DNA from: Acidimicrobiaceae bacterium RAAP-2 | Lineage (GTDB): Bacteria; Actinomycetota; Acidimicrobiia; Acidimicrobiales; RAAP-2 | NCBI GenBank assembly: GCA_001443545.1 | Contig: LMAD01000021.1 | Location: forward strand, 1 to 41,381 | Direction: 5' to 3' | DNA length: 41,381 nt | Shown here: positions 22,424 to 29,193 of the stretch, piece after piece | Numbering within the stretch: position 1 is the first letter of the stretch | Layout: every line of letters begins with the position of its first letter | Made by a program: the position numbers and the translations under genes | Notes under the pieces: model-generated | Databases searched by the model: none | What the model was told of the DNA's origin: nothing | The model's input: only the letters and a program-made list of their open reading frames with translations

Positions 22424-23035
22424 ATGTACACCTTGCCAATCTTCGGAATCGACGACGACGACGCGTGGTCGGTGGTGTCCGACGCCGGCGCGGGTTTCTT
22501 CGTGCGCACGACGGCCTCGGGTCTCTCGAGCGTGTTCGCCCCGATCGTCGTCGAGGCGGGACGTCGGACGCTGACCACGCACGTCGCGCGAGCGAACGAC
22601 TGGTGGCGGGGCGCCGACGGCGAGGACGTACTCATCCTCGTGCTCGCCGCGAGTGCCTACGTGTCGCCTCGTCACTACCCGAGTCGTCTGGAGTCGCCCG
22701 GCGTGGTGCCCACGTGGAACTACGTGGCCGCCGAGATTCGCGGCACGTTGAGCGTGCACGACGACCCCGATTGGACCCGCCAGCAAGTCGAAGAACAGAC
22801 GAACCGCTTCGAGGGAGACAGCGAATCACCGTGGCGCGTCGGTGACGCGCCCGACGAATTCGTCCGTCGACAGGTCACGGCCATCGTCGGAATCTCGGTC
22901 GTCGTGGCGTCGATCGAGGGCAAGGCCAAACTCTCGCAGAATCGTCCCGACGTGGATCACGACGCGGTCCGTCGGGCGCTGGCGGCGGGCTCCCTCGCGG
23001 ATCGTCAGGTCGCGCAGCGGATGGGCGATGCCTGA
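22424..23035 (+). CDS. PaiB family FMN-binding negative regulator
   Basis: The 204-residue protein is of the PaiB type (FMN-binding split-barrel fold): VRTTASGL, HVARANDWWRG, VLILVLAASAYVSPRHYPS, PTWNYVAAEIRG, and near the C-terminus KAKLSQNRP, the conserved family tail. PaiB with the acetyltransferase PaiA controls sporulation and polyamine acetylation in Bacillus. Here the gene is directly followed by two acetyltransferase genes. ATG 22424 has the box CAGGAT 6 nt upstream; GTG 22421 is adjacent and in frame. Confidence 0.85.
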   Translation: MYTLPIFGIDDDDAWSVVSDAGAGFFVRTTASGLSSVFAPIVVEAGRRTLTTHVARANDWWRGADGEDVLILVLAASAYVSPRHYPSRLESPGVVPTWNYVAAEIRGTLSVHDDPDWTRQQVEEQTNRFEGDSESPWRVGDAPDEFVRRQVTAIVGISVVVASIEGKAKLSQNRPDVDHDAVRRALAAGSLADRQVAQRMGDA

Positions 23036-23522
23036 ACGGATTCTCGTTCGTCACTGCTCAGTGCGCGACGCGGCCGTGCTTCGCAGCCTGCGGCTCGAGG
23101 CGCTGCGCGATACCCCCGATGCCTTCGGGGCGACTTTCGCCGACGCCAGTACGTGGGCCGATCGCCGTTGGGTGACGATGGCGGCGGAGTGGAACTTCTA
23201 CCTCGGTGAGTACGACGGCGCACCGGCGGGGATCGCGTCGGGGGGCTGGAACGAGCACTACCCGGGGACCCACTGGCTCTACGGGATGTACGTGACCCCC
23301 GCCGCCCGCGGCAGCGGACTGGCTACTCGATTGGTGGACGCGGTGGGCGAGTGGGCGAGCGCGCTCGGGGCGGATTCGCTCTACCTCCACGTGACGGCCA
23401 CCGTGCTACGGGCCCGGAACTTTTACGCCAAGGTGGGCTTCGCACCGACGGGTGAAGTGATTACCATGGACCGAGATCCCTCCCTCCAACTGATCACGAT
23501 GGTGAAACCTCTTGAGTCCTGA
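23028..23522 (+). CDS. GNAT family N-acetyltransferase (PaiA-like position)
   Basis: ATG 23028 overlaps the end of paiB by 8 bp. The 164-residue protein reads ILVRHCSVRDAAVLRSLRLEAL (GNAT start), then LYGMYVTPAARGSGLATRLVDAV (acetyl-CoA loop R/G-x-G-x-A) and LHVTATVLRARNFYAKVGF, with the usual Asn-Phe-Tyr. Being next to PaiB it might acetylate a polyamine or amine. That is inference from position; the family match is firm. Confidence 0.82.
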   Translation: MPERILVRHCSVRDAAVLRSLRLEALRDTPDAFGATFADASTWADRRWVTMAAEWNFYLGEYDGAPAGIASGGWNEHYPGTHWLYGMYVTPAARGSGLATRLVDAVGEWASALGADSLYLHVTATVLRARNFYAKVGFAPTGEVITMDRDPSLQLITMVKPLES

Positions 23523-23994
23523 CCTTCTCGAACTTCGAGTCGAACGCGTCGAACCGACTTTCCTGCACGCCGTACGGCGGCGAGTGTTGCGCGGTGACGA
23601 TCCGGCCACGTCCGTCGTCGACGCCCGCGACGACGACGAGTCCGCGTTGCACGTGGCGGGACTGCTCGGCGACCGGCTCGTCGTGACGTCGTCCTACTAC
23701 CCGTCCACCTCGCCGGTGCACCCCGAGCGCGTGTCGTATCAGCTGCGCTACATGGCGACGGACTTCGACGTGCAAGGTCGGGGCTACGGCGCGCGCGTCG
23801 CCTCGGTGGCCGAGGCGATGTTGCGCGAGCGTGGCGTCGAGGAGATCTGGGCCAACGGTCGTGATACGGCGCTCGGCTTCTACCTGGCCACCGGCTGGGC
23901 GACGATACCCGGTTCCGAGCACCTCAGCGCGGAGACCCGGCTGCCCCACACGATGATCTACAAGAGCCTGCTCGATGACGCGGTCCGGTCCTAG
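23512..23994 (+). CDS. GNAT family N-acetyltransferase
   Basis: The 160-residue protein overlaps the previous gene by 11 bp, starting at TTG 23512. It shows YQLRYMATDFDVQGRGYGARVASVAEAML (acetyl-CoA loop Q-x-R-G-Y-G) and ANGRDTALGFYLATGW, where the second half of the GNAT fold sits. The start codon is unusual, but the overlap supports it. It is the third gene of the PaiB operon. Substrate unknown. Confidence 0.8.
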   Translation: MSPDLLELRVERVEPTFLHAVRRRVLRGDDPATSVVDARDDDESALHVAGLLGDRLVVTSSYYPSTSPVHPERVSYQLRYMATDFDVQGRGYGARVASVAEAMLRERGVEEIWANGRDTALGFYLATGWATIPGSEHLSAETRLPHTMIYKSLLDDAVRS

Positions 23995-23996
23995 CG

Positions 23997-25013
23997 ATGC
24001 GTCGGTCCCTCCTCGCGCTCGTGGTGGTGGCGGCGCTCGGCGTCGTCGTGGTCGCCTATCGACACCAGACGTCGTCGGGTGGTTCGGGTGCCACCACAAC
24101 CTCGTCGTCGACGACGACGACCACGCTCGCGCCCCCGGTCGCCCCCCTCACGGGTCTGGCCGATCCCTCGGGGCTCGCGGCGCACCGACCGGCGTTGACG
24201 GTCAAGATCGAGAACACGCCCGAGGCGATGCCCCAATGGGGACTCGACCAGGCCGACGTCGTCTACGAGGAGATCGTCAACGGCGGTATCACGCGCCTCG
24301 CGGCGATCTTCAACTCCCACGCGCCGGCCAAGATCGGACCCGTTCGCTCGGTACGTCCGACCGACGAGCAGATCGTCTTCCCCCTCGGGGGGATCTTCGC
24401 CTTCTCGGGCGGCGCGCCGTACGCGCTCGCGGCGATCGCCAAGGCCCCGGTGACCCTGGTGGACGAGTCGAGCGCGGGCTCGGCGATGTTCCGCGACCCC
24501 AATCGCGTCGCCCCCCACAATCTCTACGCGGTCGGCCCCTCGCTCTTCACGTTTAAGGGATCGCCGACGCCGCCCGCGCCGCTCTTCACCTATCGGTCGC
24601 CCACGACGCGCGTGGTGGGGCCGGCGGTAGCGTCGGTCACCGTGCCGTTCCCGAGCATCTACGGCGTCACCTGGACCTGGAACGCGGCGAGCGCGTCGTG
24701 GGACCGCACCCTCTTCGGCCAACCGGTGATCACGGGGACCGGTGTGCGGGTCGCGCCGGTCAACGTGCTGGTGATGTGGGTCAACTACGTCAACGGGGTC
24801 GGCACCTTCACGTCGTACGCGAACCTCCTGGGCTCGGGCCCGGTCACCCTCTTCAGCGCGGGCAAAGAGGTCCAGGGCACCTGGACGCGCGGGCCGTCGC
24901 TGAGCGACCCGATCGTCTATCGAAGCACGTCGGGCAAGCCGCTCGCGCTCACGCCCGGCCAGACCTGGGTCGAGTTGCTGAATTCGGGGGCCGTACTCAG
25001 CGTCCGTCACTAG
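23997..25013 (+). CDS. DUF3048 (YerB-type) membrane-anchored protein
   Basis: The 338-residue protein has a short N-terminal helix (LLALVVVAALGVVVVAY), a Thr/Ser-rich linker (GATTTSSSTTTTTLAPP) and a large extracytoplasmic domain with VKIENTPEAMPQWGLDQADV, EIVNGGITRLAAIF, and IGPVRSVRP, the signature of the DUF3048 family. There is no lipobox. The biochemical function of the family is not established. It starts 2 bp after the preceding GNAT, so it is in the same operon. A hairpin at 25028-25046 follows its stop. Confidence 0.82.
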   Translation: MRRSLLALVVVAALGVVVVAYRHQTSSGGSGATTTSSSTTTTTLAPPVAPLTGLADPSGLAAHRPALTVKIENTPEAMPQWGLDQADVVYEEIVNGGITRLAAIFNSHAPAKIGPVRSVRPTDEQIVFPLGGIFAFSGGAPYALAAIAKAPVTLVDESSAGSAMFRDPNRVAPHNLYAVGPSLFTFKGSPTPPAPLFTYRSPTTRVVGPAVASVTVPFPSIYGVTWTWNAASASWDRTLFGQPVITGTGVRVAPVNVLVMWVNYVNGVGTFTSYANLLGSGPVTLFSAGKEVQGTWTRGPSLSDPIVYRSTSGKPLALTPGQTWVELLNSGAVLSVRH

Positions 25014-25027
25014 GACGACGACGCCGG

Positions 25028-25046
25028 GCGGACCGTCGCGGTCCGC
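25028..25046. terminator. Bidirectional hairpin between convergent genes
   Basis: GCGGACC-GTCGC-GGTCCGC, a perfect 7-bp stem with a 5-nt loop, lies between the stops of the DUF3048 gene and the SRPBCC gene, touching the latter's stop codon. It has no U-run. Confidence 0.55.
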
Positions 25047-25486
25047 TAGTTCGACGGGGGCGCCGTCGCGAGCGCCTCGAGACGCTCGAGGGTCGCCGCC
25101 ATCGAGCGGCGATTGCGCTCGGGCCACCCGAGCCACTCGATGACTATCCCCCACGGTTGGTCGTAAGTGAAGGACTCCGTGACCCGGGTCCCGCCGTCCA
25201 CCGGCTCCAGGTCGTAGCGCCAGACGAACCGGGCCGCGTGGTGCCAGGCGATCACCCGGTCCGGCTCGAAGGCCGAGACACGGTTGGTCGTGAGATAGCG
25301 AAGTCCGATCCGCATCGACATCGAGAATCGTGCCCCGAGGAAGAGCCGCTCGGGCGCGGAGCGGACCGCGACGACGGTGCCGGATCCGTCGAAGCGCGCG
25401 TGTTGGCGGGCGTCGGCGAGCAGGTCGAAGATGGCCGACGGCGCAGCCCCGATCTGCCGGGTGACGCTGACTCGCCGGTGCTCCAC
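25046..25486 (-). CDS. SRPBCC (START-like) domain protein
   Basis: The 146-residue protein is a small SRPBCC fold: ISVTRQ-like start (VSVTRQIGAAPSAIFDLLAD), DGSGTVV, LTTNRVSAFEPDRVIAW, and WRYDLEPVDGGTRVTESF. Proteins of this type bind hydrophobic ligands or act in polyketide-like reactions; no catalytic residues are recognisable. Start GTG 25484-25486 has the -10 box TACGCT 6 nt upstream, leaderless. Confidence 0.8.
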   Translation of the reverse strand: MEHRRVSVTRQIGAAPSAIFDLLADARQHARFDGSGTVVAVRSAPERLFLGARFSMSMRIGLRYLTTNRVSAFEPDRVIAWHHAARFVWRYDLEPVDGGTRVTESFTYDQPWGIVIEWLGWPERNRRSMAATLERLEALATAPPSN

Positions 25487-25492
25487 GGTTCC

Positions 25493-25502
25493 AGCGTAAG
25501 GT
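25493..25502. promoter_or_regulatory. Overlapping divergent -10 boxes
   Basis: On the minus strand TACGCT (25493-25498) is 6 nt before GTG 25486. On the plus strand TAAGGT (25497-25502) is 10 nt before ATG 25513. The two hexamers share two bases, so polymerase cannot use both at once. Confidence 0.45.
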
Positions 25503-25512
25503 GAATCTCGCC

Positions 25513-25791
25513 ATGACGAACGAGAGTGCGCGCGACGACGACCGGGCGATGTTCGAGGCGTGGGGGTTCGATCTCGCGGCCGATGTCGCGCCCGTCGCGA
25601 TCTGGTTCGGCGAACACGACCTGATGGTCCCGTCGACCCACGGACGGTGGCTGAGTTCGCACGTCCCGATGGCGACGGCGTCCTACTTCGCCAACGACGG
25701 CCACGTCTCGCTGGTGAGCGAGCATCGAGGCGAACTGGCCGTCGCGCTCGCCGACCCCACCTACGCCGGGGCCAGCCCCGTCAACGAGTAA
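25513..25791 (+). pseudogene. C-terminal remnant of an alpha/beta hydrolase
   Basis: About 92 residues from ATG 25513 (a GTG at 25501 is in frame) match only the C-terminal third of an alpha/beta hydrolase: PVAIWFGEHDLMVP carries the acid residue and FANDGHVSL the catalytic His, followed by a final helix. The nucleophile Ser and oxyanion half are missing, and nothing upstream encodes them. Either the gene is a decayed remnant or a small protein kept for another reason, since a plausible promoter precedes it. It ends 8 bp before the agmatinase start. Confidence 0.6.
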
Positions 25792-25799
25792 GGAGCCCC

Positions 25800-26810
25800 A
25801 TGCGAATCGGAAATCTCTACGGACCGGACGCCACCTTCTTGGGGGTGCCGGCGGCCGATCCCGACGACCGCTCGACGTGGGGCGACGCCCACGCGGCCAT
25901 CATCGGCGCCCCCTTCGACGGCGGGACGTCCCACCGGTCGGGGTGCCGCTTCGGCCCCCAGGCGATCCGGATCACCGACTACCTGCCCCACGACGGCTCT
26001 CGACCCAGCCTCGCGCTCGGGGTCGACCCGCTCGTTGAGCTCGGGGTCGTCGACCTCGGCGACGTCGAGATGCCGTCGGGGGATACCGAGACCTCGCTGC
26101 GTCGCTTGGAGGACCGGGTGGCCGCCGTCGCGGCGGCCGGCGTGCTGCCGGTGGTGCTCGGCGGCGATCACACGATCGCCCTGCCCGACGTGACCGCGCT
26201 CGCGCGCCACGTCGGCTGGGGGCGCGTCTCGGTCATCCACTTCGACGCGCACGCCGACACCGGAGACACCCAGATGGGCTCGCTCTACGGCCACGGCACG
26301 CCGATGCGCCGGTTGATCGAGTCCGGGGCCTGTCGGGGCGACCGGTTCATCCAGATCGGGCTGCGCGGCTACTGGCCCGAGCCCGAGACACTCGACTGGA
26401 TGGCCGAGCAGCGGATGCGCTCGTTCGAGATGAGCGAAATCGTCGCGCATGGACTCGACGCGGTCCTCGACGAGGCCCTCGAGCTGGCGCGCACCGACTG
26501 CGACGCGATCTTCCTCTCGGTCGACGTCGACGTCGTCGACCCGGGCTCGGCGCCGGGCACGGGAACACCCGAACCCGGTGGGCTCTCGAGCCGTCAACTG
26601 CTCGACGCGGTGCGCCGCATCGCGATGGAGGGCCCGCTCGGCGGTCTCGACGTGGTCGAGGTGTCGCCGCCCTACGACCACGCCGAGATCACGGCCTACC
26701 TCGGGAACCGCGTCGTGCTCGAGGCGCTCGGCGGCGTCGCCTGGGCCGCCGCGCAGCGCCGCGGCGGCGACGTGCGCGACCCGAGGGACCCGTTACTGAA
26801 GGGTCGCTAG
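25800..26810 (+). CDS. Agmatinase/guanidinobutyrase-type ureohydrolase
   Basis: ATG 25800 follows a strong AAGGAG ribosome-binding site (25790-25795). The 336-residue protein has all arginase-family manganese motifs: GGDHTIALP (His), HFDAHADTGD (Asp, His, Asp) and SVDVDVVDPGSAPGTGTPEPGG (Asp, Asp). Such enzymes hydrolyse a guanidino group of agmatine, guanidinobutyrate or related compounds to urea and an amine. SpeB-type agmatinase is the most common, and fits the nearby PaiB/GNAT genes. Exact substrate is unknown. Its TAG shares CTAG with the stop of the convergent decarboxylase. Confidence 0.88.
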   Translation: MRIGNLYGPDATFLGVPAADPDDRSTWGDAHAAIIGAPFDGGTSHRSGCRFGPQAIRITDYLPHDGSRPSLALGVDPLVELGVVDLGDVEMPSGDTETSLRRLEDRVAAVAAAGVLPVVLGGDHTIALPDVTALARHVGWGRVSVIHFDAHADTGDTQMGSLYGHGTPMRRLIESGACRGDRFIQIGLRGYWPEPETLDWMAEQRMRSFEMSEIVAHGLDAVLDEALELARTDCDAIFLSVDVDVVDPGSAPGTGTPEPGGLSSRQLLDAVRRIAMEGPLGGLDVVEVSPPYDHAEITAYLGNRVVLEALGGVAWAAAQRRGGDVRDPRDPLLKGR

Positions 26811-28177
26811 TCGCGCATCGTCTCGAGGACCCGACGCACCAGCGCCTCGTCGGTGTCGGGGTGCAAGAAAGCGAAGCGGGCGATCGTCTCGCCCTCCCAC
26901 TTCGTGGGGGTGACGAAGGCGACCTGGTCGCGCAGTAGCTGGAGGCTCCACTCGTTGTAGCGCTCGGCCGTCCAGCCGAGGCGGCGGAACATCACGACCG
27001 ACAGGCTGCTCGGTCGGACCATCTCGACGTGGTCGTACTCGCCGATGATCTCCTCGGTGCGTCGAGCGAGGTCGACCGACGCCTGGATCGCCGACTCGAA
27101 GGCGGCGGTGCCGTAGGTGACCAGCGAGTACCAGAACGGGAGGCCCCGGGCGCGCCGTGAGAGGTGGATGGCGAAGTCCGAGGGGTTCCACTCGTAATGC
27201 TCGTCGTCGGCGCTGTGCAAGATGTCGAGGTAGCTCGCCTGCTGGGCCAGTACCTTTCGTGCGACCGTGGGGTTGCGGTAGATGAGGGCCGCGCAGTCCA
27301 GCGGTGCGAAGAGCCACTTGTGGGGGTCGACGACGAAGCTGTCGGCGTGGCGCAGGCCGGTGAAGAGATGGCCCTCGGACGAAGACATCATGGCTGCGCC
27401 CCCGTAGGCGCCATCGACGTGGAACCAGAGGTTGTTCGCCCGGGCGAAACTGCCCAACCCTTCGAGGTCGTCGACGATGCCGGCGTTGGTCGTGCCCGAG
27501 GTCGCGACCACCCCGATCACCGTCTCAGGGTGGGGATCGTTGGCTAAGGCGTCGCGTAACGCCTCCACGGTGAAGCGGTGGTCGTCGGTCTCCACGATGA
27601 GCGAGTCGACCCCGATGACGTGCAGGGCCTTGCCCACGCTCGAGTGCGCGTCGGCCGAGATCGCGTAGCGCACGGCGCGCGGGTCGAGCTCGGGGTGCAT
27701 CGTTCGCCCGACGTCGCGTCCGACCGTCAGTCCGGCGAGGTTGCCCATCGAACCGCCCGAGACGAAGGCGCCGCCCGAGCCGTCGGGCAGGCCGGCTCGT
27801 TGGGCCAGGAATTCGAGCGCCTGGTTCTCGGCGACGACGACGCCGGCCGATTCGAGCCAGCTCGTGCCGTTCAGCCCCGAGCAGGCGACGACCATGTCGA
27901 AGAGCAGTGAGTTCTTGGTCGGCGCGTTCGGGATGAAGGCGAGGAAGGTCGGCGCGTCGATCGAGACCACGGCCGGCGCGAGGGTCCGCTTGAAGAAGTC
28001 GAGCACCTCGACGGGCGCACGACCCTCGGGGGTGATCATCGTGTTCAGCTCGTCGAGCGGGAGCGGGGCGAGTCCGCCGTAGTCGAGCGGCACCGGGTCC
28101 ATGGCGAGTCGGTCGCGGCAGTAGTCGAGGATCGCGTTGGTCGCCTCAGCGTCGTATTCAAACATCGGATGTCCCAT
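26807..28177 (-). CDS. PLP-dependent group II decarboxylase, aromatic-type
   Basis: The 456-residue protein has the group II layout: FVSGGSMGNLAGLTVGRD (phosphate site), HVDGAYGG (Asp for the pyridine nitrogen) and VVDPHKWLFAPLD with Lys287 as the Schiff-base lysine. Its N-terminus (PLPLDELNTMI, APTFLAFIPNAP) resembles aromatic-L-amino-acid decarboxylases. It is divergent from prephenate dehydratase, so phenylalanine or tyrosine are reasonable substrate guesses, unproven. ATG 28175-28177 with AAAGG 11 nt upstream; a second ATG is four codons downstream. Confidence 0.85.
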   Translation of the reverse strand: MGHPMFEYDAEATNAILDYCRDRLAMDPVPLDYGGLAPLPLDELNTMITPEGRAPVEVLDFFKRTLAPAVVSIDAPTFLAFIPNAPTKNSLLFDMVVACSGLNGTSWLESAGVVVAENQALEFLAQRAGLPDGSGGAFVSGGSMGNLAGLTVGRDVGRTMHPELDPRAVRYAISADAHSSVGKALHVIGVDSLIVETDDHRFTVEALRDALANDPHPETVIGVVATSGTTNAGIVDDLEGLGSFARANNLWFHVDGAYGGAAMMSSSEGHLFTGLRHADSFVVDPHKWLFAPLDCAALIYRNPTVARKVLAQQASYLDILHSADDEHYEWNPSDFAIHLSRRARGLPFWYSLVTYGTAAFESAIQASVDLARRTEEIIGEYDHVEMVRPSSLSVVMFRRLGWTAERYNEWSLQLLRDQVAFVTPTKWEGETIARFAFLHPDTDEALVRRVLETMRD

Positions 28178-28261
28178 AACTCGTTACCTTTCGAATGAGG
28201 CCCTTGCTATCGTAGACACCCCGCGGAACGGCGGAGGGCGCGAGGGTTCGGTACCGGTCGG

Positions 28262-28267
28262 TAGGAT
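28262..28267 (+). promoter_or_regulatory. -10 box for pheA (leaderless)
   Basis: TAGGAT followed by 5 nt and ATG 28273. Confidence 0.5.
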
Positions 28268-28272
28268 GTGGC

Positions 28273-29193
28273 ATGAACTCGGCCACGGTGGGTTTCCTCG
28301 GACCGGAGGGCTCCTTCTCCCACGAGGCGGTGACCACCCTCGGCGACATCAGCGCGGTCGCGGTCGCCTCAATCGGCGAGCTGCTGGGCGAGGTCGCGGC
28401 GGGGCACCTCGATGCGGCCCTCGTGCCGCTGGAGAACGCGATCGAGGGGACGGTGTCGGCGACCATCGACGGCCTCGTCTTCGACTACGACCTCTACATC
28501 GAACGCGAGGTCGTCCGTCCGATCCACCTGCACCTCCTCGCCCGCGCCGGCGTGCGCATGTCGGAGGTCACGAGGGTGTACAGCTACGTCCACGCCCTCG
28601 CCCAGTGCCGGGGCTTCCTCGCCGACCTGCCGTCGGCCAGCGCCGTCCAGACGACCTCGACCTCGGAGGCGGCGCGGCTCGTCGCCCAGTCGAGCGAGCC
28701 GTGGGCGGCCGTCTGCTCGGCGATGGCCGGTGAACTCTTCGGCCTCACCTCCCTCGCGCCCGACATCGAGGACCATCCCGGCAACGCCACCCGGTTCGTC
28801 CTCGTCGGACGAGACGCCATCGCGGCCCCGACCGGTCACGACCGCACGACCATCGTCTGCTTCCAGGACAACGACCGGCCGGGTTCGCTCTACGGCATCC
28901 TCGGACGATTCGCGGCGCGCGACATCAACCTGACCAAGCTCGAGAGTCGTCCGACCAAGCTCGGGCTCGGCGACTACTGCTTCGTGATCGAGTTCGAGGG
29001 CCACGTGGACGACGACATCGTGGCCGACTGCCTCGTCGACCTCCAGGTCCACCTCGCGCGGGTGAAGTTCCTCGGGTCCTACCCGGTGACCGGCGAAGCG
29101 GCGTCGAGCAAACGCGTTGAGATCGACGGCGCCCGCCGGTCGGCGGCGAACTGGATCGAGTCGCTTCGCGCCCGGGTTCGCTTACTCGACTGA
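28273..29193 (+). CDS. pheA: Prephenate dehydratase
   Basis: The 306-residue protein is a monofunctional PheA: GFLGPEGSFSHEA at the N-terminus, VPLENAIEGTV, the catalytic GNATRFVLV (TRF), then an ACT domain with GSLYGILGRFAARDINLTKLESRP, the ESRP element binding phenylalanine. It converts prephenate to phenylpyruvate with feedback control. It has a leaderless promoter, lies divergent from an aromatic-type decarboxylase, and its stop overlaps the end of the convergent MMPL gene by 12 bp. Confidence 0.93.
   Translation: MNSATVGFLGPEGSFSHEAVTTLGDISAVAVASIGELLGEVAAGHLDAALVPLENAIEGTVSATIDGLVFDYDLYIEREVVRPIHLHLLARAGVRMSEVTRVYSYVHALAQCRGFLADLPSASAVQTTSTSEAARLVAQSSEPWAAVCSAMAGELFGLTSLAPDIEDHPGNATRFVLVGRDAIAAPTGHDRTTIVCFQDNDRPGSLYGILGRFAARDINLTKLESRPTKLGLGDYCFVIEFEGHVDDDIVADCLVDLQVHLARVKFLGSYPVTGEAASSKRVEIDGARRSAANWIESLRARVRLLD

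Noticed and set aside
23991..25514. A 507-codon minus-strand frame over the DUF3048 gene
   Set aside because: Arg/Gly-rich translation typical of a shadow; the plus-strand gene has a membrane anchor and DUF3048 motifs.
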